From Thiomicrorhabdus sp041583835 (GTDB lineage: Bacteria > Pseudomonadota > Gammaproteobacteria > Thiomicrospirales > Thiomicrospiraceae): 64,000 nucleotides of DNA. Below the pieces are notes generated by a model. It searched no databases. It worked only from the letters and a program-made list of their open reading frames with translations, and was not told where the DNA came from. Below are positions 15,442-23,437 of this stretch, one piece after another. Positions within the stretch are counted from its first letter, which is position 1. Each line of letters opens with the position of its first letter. The stretch covers positions 30,357 through 94,356 of the forward strand of contig NZ_JBFHFC010000008.1 in assembly GCF_041583835.1 (NCBI RefSeq), in the 5' to 3' direction. The position numbers were made by a program, and so were the translations under genes.

Positions 15442-17262
15442 TTAAGCCTTTTGACGACCTGCACGCTTACGATCGTTTTCAGTCAGTAACTTTTTACGGA
15501 TACGTACGCTTACAGGAGTAACTTCAACCAATTCATCGTCATCGATGAATTCCAAAGCCTGTTCAAGCGAGAAACGAATCGGCGGAGTCAACGTCAAAGC
15601 TTCATCCGTACCGGCGGCACGCATGTTGGTCAACTGCTTACCTTTCAACGGGTTAACCGTCAAGTCGTTAGCACGGCTGTGAAGACCGATGATCTGACCT
15701 TCATAAACCTCGTCACCGTGACCGATATATAGGCGACCGCGATCCTGTAGAGTGAATAGGGCGAAAGCCAAAGCTTTACCTTGACCCAAAGAGATCAATA
15801 CACCGTTAGTACGCTCACCCAAAGAACCTGAGAACTTAGGACCGTAGTGAGAGAAGCTCGAGAAGATCAAACCGTTACCCTGGGTAGCCGTCATGAACTC
15901 GGTACGGAAGCCGATCAAACCACGTGAAGGAATCACGAAATCGATACGAACGCGTCCGTGTCCGTCCGGAACCATGTCAACCATCTCCGCTTTACGCATC
16001 CCTAGTTTTTCCATGATCGTACCTTGAGATTCTTCAGGTACGTCAACGGTTAGGTTTTCGTAAGGTTCTTGAATTTCGCCGTCAACTTCTTTGAAGATAA
16101 CTTCAGGACGTGAAATCCCCATTTCAAAACCTTCACGACGCATGGTTTCGATCAATACCGACAAGTGAAGTTCACCACGGCCCGAAACACGGAATTTGTT
16201 TGCATCTTCGGTTTCTTCAACACGTAGAGCAACGTTGGTTAGCAATTCTTTTTCCAAACGCTCGCGAATCTGGCGAGAAGTTAACAATTTACCTTCTTTA
16301 CCAACAAACGGAGAGTCGTTAACCTGGAACGTCATGCTGACAGTCGGTTCGTCAACCGTTAGCGGAGTCAAAGCTTCAGGGTGGTTGGGGTCACACAAAG
16401 TATCTGAGATGTTCAGTGGGTCCAGACCCGTGAAAGCAACGATGTCACCGGCATGGGCTTCATCGATGTTGATACGATCCAGACCGTGGTAACCGAATAG
16501 TTCGCCCACTTTACCGTTACGCTTGTTGCCTTTTGCATCGATGATCGCCACAGACATACCAACCTGTACCGAACCACGTTTGATACGACCGGTTCCGATA
16601 ACACCTTTATAAGTGTCGTAGTCCAAAGAGATACACTGCAACTGGAAAGGTCCGCCAAGATCAACGTCAGGAGGAGAAACTTTTTCGATGATGGTTTCGA
16701 AAACAGGTGTCATGTCACCTTCGCGAACGTCTTCGTCGTAACCGGCAAAACCGTTAAGACCGGAAGCGTAAAGTACGTCAAAGTCCATCTGCTCGTCAGT
16801 TGCACCCAAACGGTCGAACAAATCGAAAGTCTGGTCAAGTACCCAGTCAGGGCGCGCGCCAGGACGGTCGATTTTGTTGATAACGACGATCGGCTTCAAA
16901 CCTTGCTGTAACGCTTTTTCGGTTACGAAACGAGTTTGCGGCATCGGACCTTCAACGGCATCAACCAATAGCAATACAGAGTCAACCATAGACAGGATAC
17001 GTTCAACCTCACCACCAAAGTCGGCGTGGCCCGGAGTGTCTACGATGTTGATACGGTAATCGTTCCATTTGATTGCTGTGTTTTTGGAAAGGATGGTAAT
17101 CCCACGTTCTTTTTCAAGATCGTTGGAGTCCATGACACGTTCGCCCGTGTCTTTACGCTCATCCAGAGTTCCGGATTGTCTTAACAGCTGATCAACCAGA
17201 GTGGTTTTACCATGGTCAACGTGAGCAATGATTGCAATGTTGCGAATATGTTGTGTGGTCAT
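15442..17262 (-). CDS. typA: Ribosome-associated GTPase TypA/BipA
   Basis: BipA is a translational GTPase that binds the 70S ribosome and helps 50S assembly and stress or cold responses. The 606-residue protein has the G motifs AHVDHGKTTL (P loop), DTPGHADFGGEV (G3) and NKIDRPGARP (G4), followed by EF-G-like domains II, III and V, and the BipA-specific C-terminal domain ending RKKLLTENDRKRAGRQKA. Normal length; single-gene transcript closed by a strong terminator. Confidence 0.98.
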   Translation of the reverse strand: MTTQHIRNIAIIAHVDHGKTTLVDQLLRQSGTLDERKDTGERVMDSNDLEKERGITILSKNTAIKWNDYRINIVDTPGHADFGGEVERILSMVDSVLLLVDAVEGPMPQTRFVTEKALQQGLKPIVVINKIDRPGARPDWVLDQTFDLFDRLGATDEQMDFDVLYASGLNGFAGYDEDVREGDMTPVFETIIEKVSPPDVDLGGPFQLQCISLDYDTYKGVIGTGRIKRGSVQVGMSVAIIDAKGNKRNGKVGELFGYHGLDRINIDEAHAGDIVAFTGLDPLNISDTLCDPNHPEALTPLTVDEPTVSMTFQVNDSPFVGKEGKLLTSRQIRERLEKELLTNVALRVEETEDANKFRVSGRGELHLSVLIETMRREGFEMGISRPEVIFKEVDGEIQEPYENLTVDVPEESQGTIMEKLGMRKAEMVDMVPDGHGRVRIDFVIPSRGLIGFRTEFMTATQGNGLIFSSFSHYGPKFSGSLGERTNGVLISLGQGKALAFALFTLQDRGRLYIGHGDEVYEGQIIGLHSRANDLTVNPLKGKQLTNMRAAGTDEALTLTPPIRFSLEQALEFIDDDELVEVTPVSVRIRKKLLTENDRKRAGRQKA

Positions 17263-17481
17263 GAAGCTGGCGCTCTCTATACTAGCTTAGGCGTGATTGC
17301 TATTGAATTGTCTGACAGGGCATGTAAAACAATGCAAAACAATAGGTTAGCCCTAAGAATTTGAAAAAAAGGTATTATAATGAAATTTAAGGGAATTTAT
17401 AGCTTAATAAAGGAATTTATTACGATTAACGCGGCTTTATTGTTCTGGAAGCGGATTTGATCAGTCGGATTTAATCATGAA

Positions 17482-17521
17482 CGGGGCGGATTGATGGTAA
17501 AGAGAGCCATATTCCGCCCCG
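17482..17521. repeat. Inverted repeat downstream of the YeeE-type genes
   Basis: CGGGGCGGA (17482-17490) and TCCGCCCCG (17513-17521) with ATGG/CCAT pairing inside the loop. It sits 8 bp after the stop of the minus-strand gene at 17530, so it may act as its terminator, although there is no clear T run. The remaining 17263-17481 holds the typA upstream region; I see no gene there. Confidence 0.5.
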
Positions 17522-17529
17522 ATTCGTTT

Positions 17530-18033
17530 TTATTTGAATGTGTCGCTAATGCTCTTGTTATGCGCGATGAAGGTCTGTAAAACGCCGAATGCCATGGTGC
17601 CCAGAAGCAGACCGGCCAGAACGAATAAAGCGCCGACTTTCCCTTCCCCGATCATCGCCGGAACCGTTCCCGGACACGATGCCGTCATCGCCCAACCGAT
17701 ACCGAATAGAAACGCCCCGGTGATCAAACCGGACTGGTAAGGTTTCTTAACGAAATCCACTTCCGCCCCGGTGCTGATGGCGCGAATATGGAATTTCTTT
17801 AACAAGAATACGCCGATCATCGAGACAATCACCGCGGTGGCGATGACTTCCATCAACTGAAAATCGATCATCAGGAACATCTTGGCGTGGTAGTCATAGG
17901 TGGTCGCCCCGGCATGACTCATCAGAAAACCGAACATGACGCCCATCAGCAACGCCAGGAAGTTGGAACGGTACACGAAGCTGAAAGAGATCAGAAACAG
18001 TTTCGCGCTTTTTAAAAGAGGGAACTTATGCAT
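17530..18033 (-). CDS. YeeE/YedE-family membrane protein (sulfur transport type, second half)
   Basis: This family (DUF395, PmpA/PmpB) is linked to uptake of reduced sulfur such as thiosulfate in sulfur bacteria. The 167-residue protein has about four membrane spans and the conserved cysteine motif GWAMTASCPGTVPAMIGEG near residue 115, typical of YeeE-type channels where cysteines handle thiosulfate. It is paired with a second half-size homologue 92 bp upstream, and the two probably form one heteromeric channel. Exact substrate is inferred. Confidence 0.85.
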   Translation of the reverse strand: MHKFPLLKSAKLFLISFSFVYRSNFLALLMGVMFGFLMSHAGATTYDYHAKMFLMIDFQLMEVIATAVIVSMIGVFLLKKFHIRAISTGAEVDFVKKPYQSGLITGAFLFGIGWAMTASCPGTVPAMIGEGKVGALFVLAGLLLGTMAFGVLQTFIAHNKSISDTFK

Positions 18034-18047
18034 TTTTAAGCCTTCTT

Positions 18048-18078
18048 AAGCATCGTCGGCCTTTTGAGCGCGATGCTT
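18048..18078. repeat. Hairpin between the two YeeE-type genes
   Basis: AAGCATCG (18048-18055) and CGATGCTT (18071-18078) form a perfect 8-bp stem with a 15-base loop in the 92-bp gap. It could tune expression of the second gene. Confidence 0.45.
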
Positions 18079-18125
18079 GGTTACATTGTTTTGGTTAGGT
18101 TGTTAATAAGCGTTTGAATGCGCGC

Positions 18126-18614
18126 TTAAAAATTGAACAGCAGCTGGGTCGTCAGCATGGCGCTCAAGAAAAATACAAATCCGGCCAATAGGCTTGGCGG
18201 ATTCATCATGGCTCCGCCGACCAAGGCGTGTCCTGTGGTACAGGCACCGGCCAAACGGGCTCCGAAGCCCAGCAACATGCCGCCGAATACCAGCCATAGG
18301 GCCTTGGCCGCCTCCGATTGCGGCAGAATGGTTTCATACATGCCCATATCGAACGTCAGGTGCCAAGGTTCCGGCGAACTCATTGCGCTCAAAAAACCGC
18401 CCAACGGGATACCGATCAGGAACCACAATTTCGTGTTGTTCGGGTTGCTGTATTCGCCTTGGCGGTAGTAGGTCAGTTTTTTGCTCAGCAGGCCGCAGAC
18501 ATTCCCGTAACCGGTAGAACATCCTGCAGGTTTGCCCATCAGCCAGAAATGCAGAATCACAAACCCACCAATGGCCAAGCCTCCGAGCCATCCTGCCCAG
18601 ACAACGATTTCCAT
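18126..18614 (-). CDS. YeeE/YedE-family membrane protein (sulfur transport type, first half)
   Basis: A 162-residue integral membrane protein with about four spans. It carries GCSTGYGNVCGLLSKK near residue 32 and GARLAGACTTGHALVG near residue 118; the GACTTGH motif is a hallmark of YeeE/YedE proteins. Together with the downstream 167-residue homologue it matches the two-gene PmpA/PmpB arrangement, as opposed to the single fused YeeE. In a sulfur-oxidising host, thiosulfate or related sulfur compounds are the likely cargo (inference). Confidence 0.85.
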   Translation of the reverse strand: MEIVVWAGWLGGLAIGGFVILHFWLMGKPAGCSTGYGNVCGLLSKKLTYYRQGEYSNPNNTKLWFLIGIPLGGFLSAMSSPEPWHLTFDMGMYETILPQSEAAKALWLVFGGMLLGFGARLAGACTTGHALVGGAMMNPPSLLAGFVFFLSAMLTTQLLFNF

Positions 18615-18774
18615 AAGTGTTTCCTTATAAATATTTTTTATAACGTGACAATATTGTGTCTATTTAGGGGGAGAGAATCAAAGCAGGGTTTTTTAGTCTT
18701 GGATAAATTTTTCTTATGGTCAATAAGAAATCTAAATGGACCGGTGGAAGTCCATGATTTTAATGGGAAAATTC

Positions 18775-19923
18775 TTATTCGGTGGGGGCTAGCATCACAT
18801 GCTGGCTGAGAACGTTCAAATCACGCCAAGCGCGCCCGAACGCAGAACCGGTAAATACCGCCAGCATGCCCGCACGGGCTTTCAAAAGGTTGGTCGCTTC
18901 GACACAGTCCTGCACGATATCAATGCCGGCTTGCTGAACCTCTTTGCGCAGGGCTTCTTCCGGCGTTTCGCCGTTTTCAAGCTGAGTCCAAACCTGTTCC
19001 GCCAAACGGTATAACTCGTCACTGCAAGTTGAGATCAGTTGGTTTGCTTTATCGCATCGTTGTTTGATGCCTTCGTTTTCGGCAAGTGGAGCTGTGGAAC
19101 CGAACGATTGTTTGTGTTGCGCATATTCGTTGAACTCGTCTAGAGCATGTTGGGCAATACCGACGGCAACGCTGGCAAACGTCAAACTGGCAAGCACTTC
19201 CAACGGACAACGGAAAATCGGGTCGTCCAATACAGGTTCTTTGAATAGGGAAAAGGTATAGGCGCGTTTGACCGGAACGGACTCGACGCTGAAATCGTGG
19301 CTGCCGGTCGCTTTCATGCCGAATACATTCCAGGTGTCATGAATCTCCACCTGTTCGGCAGGCACGGCCACCGCGGTGATTTCGTTGTCGGTGCCCTCAA
19401 TCAGACAGTTGGCGGTGAACCAGGTTGCATTGTGTGCGCCGCTGGCATAAGCCCAGCGCCCGGAAACATCATAGCCATCATCTTGGTTTTTAGTCGCAAC
19501 GCCGGAAGGCATGCCCGACCCGGCAATCACCGCACGTTCCGGTGAAAAGATTTCACTGGCGGCGCTTTCTTCCAAAAAGCCGGAAAACAATCCGCCGCCC
19601 GCGCCGATCATCGCCAACCAACCGGTCGCACCGTCCGCAGAGGCAATCAGTTCGAAAGCATGTAACGCCGTCGGTAAATCGGTCGGTTCGCCATTGTACT
19701 TTTCAGGAATGAACAGGCGGAACAAGCGTTGCTCGAACAACGCATCCAAAACCTCGTCCTGTAATCGCCCAAGTTGTTCGGAAGCTTCCGCAGCCTGTTT
19801 GATGATCGGCAGAATTGCTTTGACGTTATTCAGTAAGTCTTGTGGTGTCGGGTGTTTGCGCATGGCTCGTAGAAGGGGTTCGCAGGTATAGGTCGTGATA
19901 TTAACTAAAACCATCTCGCCCAA
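18775..19923 (-). CDS. Acyl-CoA dehydrogenase-fold flavoprotein, monooxygenase-like
   Basis: The 382-residue protein has the acyl-CoA dehydrogenase fold: a helical N-terminus (RLFRLFIPEKYNG), middle beta domain (GSGMPSGVA, GRWAYASGAHNATWF, FGMKATGSHDFSVESVPV) and a helical C-terminal domain of the type-2 class. The pattern is nearer to FMN-dependent monooxygenases of the DszC/SfnC/HsaA group than to beta-oxidation dehydrogenases; I see no acyl-CoA base glutamate motif. Nearby YeeE genes hint at organosulfur metabolism, which is weak inference. The start is uncertain; an in-frame ATG at 19863 (MRKHPTPQDLL) is an alternative. Confidence 0.75.
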   Translation of the reverse strand: MGEMVLVNITTYTCEPLLRAMRKHPTPQDLLNNVKAILPIIKQAAEASEQLGRLQDEVLDALFEQRLFRLFIPEKYNGEPTDLPTALHAFELIASADGATGWLAMIGAGGGLFSGFLEESAASEIFSPERAVIAGSGMPSGVATKNQDDGYDVSGRWAYASGAHNATWFTANCLIEGTDNEITAVAVPAEQVEIHDTWNVFGMKATGSHDFSVESVPVKRAYTFSLFKEPVLDDPIFRCPLEVLASLTFASVAVGIAQHALDEFNEYAQHKQSFGSTAPLAENEGIKQRCDKANQLISTCSDELYRLAEQVWTQLENGETPEEALRKEVQQAGIDIVQDCVEATNLLKARAGMLAVFTGSAFGRAWRDLNVLSQHVMLAPTE

Positions 19924-19950
19924 TGTGTATTGGACGGGTGGTTAACGGCA

Positions 19951-20247
19951 TTATTTGTGATAGGTTTCGTTGCGGTTGCGCCATAGCTTGGACACCGCTT
20001 TGTCACTGCCTAAATACCCTACGATCAAACAAACCAGACCGGTACCGACGAAGATAATCACCGGAAGCAAACCTGCAATCTGATTGGCAAGAAGCGAAAA
20101 ATAGGTTCCGACAAATCCGAGCGAAATAAACATAAAGCCCATAATCTTGAGCACTTTGCGGTGCGTTGGGCTGTATTCAAAGTCCCCTTCGGAATTTTCC
20201 AAAGGAGTCAAAATAGGGGAGGCGAGTTTTAGTAATAAATTTTTCAT
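19951..20247 (-). CDS. Small two-span membrane protein with LTPLEN-GDF-YS start
   Basis: Not recognised. The 98-residue protein begins MKNLLLKLASPILTPLEN and continues SEGDFEYSPTHRKVLK, then has two hydrophobic spans (about 33-51 and 58-80) and a basic tail. It is the last gene of the leftward group, divergent from yaeQ with a 163-bp gap. A diverged copy of its first codons is found ahead of rsgA at 23221-23283. Confidence 0.75.
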   Translation of the reverse strand: MKNLLLKLASPILTPLENSEGDFEYSPTHRKVLKIMGFMFISLGFVGTYFSLLANQIAGLLPVIIFVGTGLVCLIVGYLGSDKAVSKLWRNRNETYHK

Positions 20248-20410
20248 GGTTATGAGTTTACCCAGTCGTCGCTTGTATGTCGATTAGGAATAATAATTTT
20301 TTACTCCGTCTCACTATTTATTGTTGCTGTCGTTAGTCAGACTCACGTGTTTTATGGCATGATGTGCGCCTGCTCAATTTATCGAGTGACTTAACCTTAA
20401 AGGGCTTGTT

Positions 20411-20956
20411 GTGGCATTAAAACCAACCGTATATAAATTCAAAATGTCGGTTTCCGATTTAGACCGTTCTTATTTCGATTCACTTAGTTTAACCGTTGCA
20501 AAACACCCGTCCGAGAATGAAGAACGGATGATGGTGCGTTTGTTGGCTTATTGCCTTAACGCGCAAGAATTCCTGAGTTTCGGTGCCGGGTTAAGCGAGT
20601 CGGACGACCCTGCAATCAGCGTCAGAACACTCGACGACCAAATTGCCTTGTGGATTGACGTGGGCGAACCCGAGCCGGAGCGAATCAAGAAAGCCACCCG
20701 CAGAGCTCAACAGGTCAAAGTCTATAGTTTTAATACCAAGTCCGATGTCTGGTGGGCGCAGGGCGAATCGCAATTCAGCCGTCTGGATGTCGATGTGTAT
20801 CGCTTTAATTGGAATGACATCCAAACGTTTGCCGATATGCTCGAACGCACAATGGATTTCACCGTCACCATCAGCGGAAACTCCGCATTTCTTGCCACTG
20901 CCAAAGGCGAATGCGAAGTCAGTTGGGAAACGTTGCTTGAACAAGCAAAAGCGTAA
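20411..20956 (+). CDS. yaeQ: YaeQ family protein
   Basis: YaeQ proteins are small proteins with a nuclease-like PD-(D/E)xK fold; the E. coli member was reported to suppress loss of RfaH, but the molecular role is unclear. The 181-residue protein matches the family along its length: MALKPTVYKFKMSVSDLDR, HPSENEERMMVRLLAYCLNA, DQIALWIDVGEPEPERIKKA, KVYSFNTKSDVWW and a C-terminal SGNSAFLATAKGE. Divergent from the 98-residue gene. A diverged copy of its last 27 codons lies at 23307-23390. Confidence 0.92.
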   Translation: MALKPTVYKFKMSVSDLDRSYFDSLSLTVAKHPSENEERMMVRLLAYCLNAQEFLSFGAGLSESDDPAISVRTLDDQIALWIDVGEPEPERIKKATRRAQQVKVYSFNTKSDVWWAQGESQFSRLDVDVYRFNWNDIQTFADMLERTMDFTVTISGNSAFLATAKGECEVSWETLLEQAKA

Positions 20957-21014
20957 TAAAGAGTAATAAATAGTAATTAGAAGCGGTTTAAAAATATTGG
21001 CAACGATTGCGGAT

Positions 21015-21037
21015 ACTCAGCAGGCCTGCCGAGTTTT
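21015..21037 (+). terminator. Possible terminator of yaeQ
   Basis: ACTCaGCA / TGCcGAGT hairpin with one mismatch, followed by TTTT, between the convergent yaeQ and EamA genes. Confidence 0.4.
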
Positions 21038-21045
21038 GGCGGCAT

Positions 21046-21975
21046 TTAAGCTTCAAGTTTTCGTAATGCCGCTTTGCGATGTTGATTGCGGCCGTGGATG
21101 ACCAAACCGATACCGCCGAGCATCAAAAGGGCCGCCAGGATGAAGCGCAGGGTAATCGGTTCCGCCAAAAGCCAGTTTGCACCTAATGCGGCGAGCAGCG
21201 GCACCAGCAACTGGGAGGCGGAAGCCATGCTCGGGGAAAGATTGGTCAGAGCCTTGTACCATAAAATATAGGTCAGTCCGGAAGTCACCGCGCCGGAAAA
21301 AAGGGCCAATCCAATCCCTTCGGCGGTGAATAGGACGTTCGGCAGAAAAAACAAGCTGACGACTGTGGCCAGAGCCACCATTGGCAGAGTGCGATAAAAA
21401 TTAAATGCCGTGTCGTGCAAAGGATCAAGCGATTTGCGGCCGTTCAAACTATACATTGCCCAAGTGTAAGCCGAGATACCCACCATGACCAGTCCCCACC
21501 AGGAAGGCGTGCTGAGTTTCGGGTACATTAAATAGACCAAGCCCAATAACGCCAAAGCCACGCCTATCCATTCCGCCAGATGTAATTTGTCTCCCTTACG
21601 TACCGCATAGCCGATCATGGTCAACTGCACCACAACTGCCAAAATCAAGGCACCGTTTGCGGTGCTGATGGCAACATAGCCGTAAGAAAAGGTGATTGCA
21701 TAGATAAACAGAAACACCGCTGCCCGCCAACTGCCTCGACTCACAGAAGCCGTTTGGTTACCCGGCGAGCGTGTTTTCTGTTGTCGGCGCATCCACAGCA
21801 TCACCAAAAACAAAATCGCGGCCGCCGAGCCAAGCCTTAAATTGGTGAAACTGATGGGGTCGATCAGATGATCGTCAAGCGCCCAGCGGCAAACAATCGC
21901 ATTGGTGGCGAAAGCGACCATCGACAAAAACGTAAACAAGGCGGTTTGGATAAGCGTGGAACGGGCAAGCGGCAT
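21046..21975 (-). CDS. EamA-family (DMT) exporter
   Basis: A 309-residue drug/metabolite transporter with ten predicted spans arranged as two EamA repeats (about 15-145 and 160-295). Typical features are RLGSAAAILF in the first repeat and SGLTYILWYKALTNLSPSMAS with EPITLRFILAALLMLGGIGLVI in the second. The substrate cannot be read from sequence; the family exports amino acids and other metabolites. A perfect palindrome lies 17 bp upstream of its start. A separate EamA gene in this window, at 36452, is only distantly similar. Confidence 0.9.
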   Translation of the reverse strand: MPLARSTLIQTALFTFLSMVAFATNAIVCRWALDDHLIDPISFTNLRLGSAAAILFLVMLWMRRQQKTRSPGNQTASVSRGSWRAAVFLFIYAITFSYGYVAISTANGALILAVVVQLTMIGYAVRKGDKLHLAEWIGVALALLGLVYLMYPKLSTPSWWGLVMVGISAYTWAMYSLNGRKSLDPLHDTAFNFYRTLPMVALATVVSLFFLPNVLFTAEGIGLALFSGAVTSGLTYILWYKALTNLSPSMASASQLLVPLLAALGANWLLAEPITLRFILAALLMLGGIGLVIHGRNQHRKAALRKLEA

Positions 21976-21991
21976 TATTTTTTCCCAGTAA

Positions 21992-22008
21992 ACGACCGGA
22001 ACGGTCGT
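21992..22008. promoter_or_regulatory. Palindrome upstream of the EamA gene
   Basis: ACGACCGGAACGGTCGT is a perfect 7-bp inverted repeat around GAA. It lies just before the EamA start on the minus strand and just after a TAAAAT that could be its -10, an operator-like position. It could equally be a hairpin ending the rsgA transcript, but no T run follows. Confidence 0.45.
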
Positions 22009-22091
22009 GTGCGCTATTTTAAGGTTTGTGCGAAAAGAAGCTAGTGGAATTTGAGCCTGATTATTGGGTTTGGTGTTTATTGCCGAGTGCG

Positions 22092-23156
22092 TTATCTGCG
22101 CTTATTCTTCATGGTTGTTTTAACCAGCTTCCCGAAATCTTTATCTTTCTTTCTTTTGTCTAAATAGGACATCTGATTAAAATCGGATTCTCTCTTCATT
22201 TTCAGATAGTTTTGATAGCGCTCTTCGGACAAATCACCACTCTCGATCGCCGCTAAAATCGCGCAGCCTTTTTCATTGGTATGGGAGCAGTTGGCAAATT
22301 TGCAGCTTTGAGCAAGCTCCAGTATTTCTGAAAAGGTTTCATCCAGCCCTTCATCTACAGACAAGCTGCCGAGTTCTCTCATTCCCGGAGTATCAATGAT
22401 CATCGCCCCGTTTTCCAAGCGAACCAATTGACGACTGGTTGTCGTGTGTCGGCCTTTACTTTGTATTTTACTCACTGACTGGGTTTCAAATTGTTCGCCA
22501 CCGATGATGCTGTTAAGTAAAGTCGTTTTACCGACACCGGACGACCCCAACAAGCAATAAGAAGATCCGCTCTTTAATAAACCAATGATGGAATCGATGC
22601 TCTCTTGGTTTAGATTGCTGAATTCCATCACGGTTGTTTTAGGGGAAATAGCCAAGATTTTTTCTTTAATTTCGTTAATCTCTTCGTCGGGGAGAAGGTC
22701 GCTTTTACTCAGTAGAATAATAGGCTCAATCCCGCTTTCATTGACCATGACTAGATAGCGTTCCAACCGTCGGAGATTAAAATTCTCATTTAGGGATTGG
22801 ATAATGAAAGCGACGTCGATATTGGCGGCGATCAACTGGAAATCCACCAGCTTTCCGGCGGTCTTTCGTTTCAGAAGTGTCTTTCTCGGAAAAACGCCAT
22901 AGATGATGGCGTGGGTATCATCATCGAAAAAATCGGCATACACCCAGTCACCGGTGGTTGGAAGGTCAATGGCCGAGTCGGCACTGTAGAGCAGGTTGCC
23001 CGACAGTTCAGCAAATATTTCCTGCCCGCCTTTTGTAACCGTGTAGCTGTCTTTATGGACAGAAACGACCCGCGCAACATCATGAGCGGCGATTTTTTCA
23101 TCATCCGCTCGACTCTCAAACCAGTCGTTATAACCTAGGCTTTTCAGATTACTCAT
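22092..23156 (-). CDS. rsgA: Ribosome small-subunit-dependent GTPase A (RsgA) paralogue
   Basis: RsgA is a circularly permuted GTPase that helps mature the 30S subunit. The 354-residue protein has an N-terminal OB fold, then permuted G motifs: LLSKSDLL (G4), GSSGVGKTTLLN (P loop, G1), GRHTTTSRQ (switch) and IIDTPGMRELG (G3), and the zinc site CKFANCSHTNEKGC. I start it at the ATG at 23156 (MSNLKSLGYNDWFE); the frame stays open for 50 more codons, but that extension encodes LTPLENPVGDFKYS, a piece of an unrelated neighbour gene. The sequence resembles the second, accessory type of RsgA more than housekeeping ones. Confidence 0.88.
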   Translation of the reverse strand: MSNLKSLGYNDWFESRADDEKIAAHDVARVVSVHKDSYTVTKGGQEIFAELSGNLLYSADSAIDLPTTGDWVYADFFDDDTHAIIYGVFPRKTLLKRKTAGKLVDFQLIAANIDVAFIIQSLNENFNLRRLERYLVMVNESGIEPIILLSKSDLLPDEEINEIKEKILAISPKTTVMEFSNLNQESIDSIIGLLKSGSSYCLLGSSGVGKTTLLNSIIGGEQFETQSVSKIQSKGRHTTTSRQLVRLENGAMIIDTPGMRELGSLSVDEGLDETFSEILELAQSCKFANCSHTNEKGCAILAAIESGDLSEERYQNYLKMKRESDFNQMSYLDKRKKDKDFGKLVKTTMKNKRR

Positions 23157-23220
23157 ATTTTGATTTATCTCTATTAGTTCAATAGCATCTAACGCGACCA
23201 ATGTACCGTTAAGGCATTTG

Positions 23221-23283
23221 CTGTATTTAAAATCTCCTACGGGATTTTCTAAAGGAGTTAGGGTAGGGAGGTTAGTTTTAGTA
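23221..23283 (-). pseudogene. Remnant of the 5' end of the 98-residue membrane-protein gene
   Basis: Plus-strand bases here align with 20171-20233 at roughly 75-80 percent identity by eye (shared runs ATTTTC, AAAGGAGT, AGTTTTAGTA). Translated on the minus strand, it reads LPTLTPLENPVGDFKYS, against SPILTPLENSEGDFEYS in the intact gene. It is fused in frame upstream of rsgA but is not part of the RsgA fold. Confidence 0.75.
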
Positions 23284-23306
23284 GATGATTTTACTCCATT
23301 ACCCAC

Positions 23307-23390
23307 AGCGGAAATTCTGATTTTATCACTGCCTCTAAAGGCGAATGGGAAGTCAGTTGTGAAAATTTACAACGAAAGTACGAGGTTTAA
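23307..23390 (+). pseudogene. Remnant of the 3' end of yaeQ
   Basis: An open 27-codon stretch ending in TAA reads SGNSDFITASKGEWEVS and so on, aligned with SGNSAFLATAKGECEVS at the C-terminus of the intact YaeQ at 20411-20956. The rest of the gene is missing. It lies immediately beside the remnant of the 98-residue gene, in the same relative order and orientation as the intact pair, with about 600 bp lost between. Confidence 0.8.
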
Positions 23391-23437
23391 AGAATAAGGT
23401 AGTAGCGTGGTGTAGTTTTGTTGCAGGCAGCACTTTG

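Noticed and set aside
23157..23306. Longer RsgA with 50 extra N-terminal residues
   Set aside because: The extension encodes a piece of an unrelated neighbour gene and the usual RsgA start motif begins at 23156; it is read-through of a remnant, not a domain.
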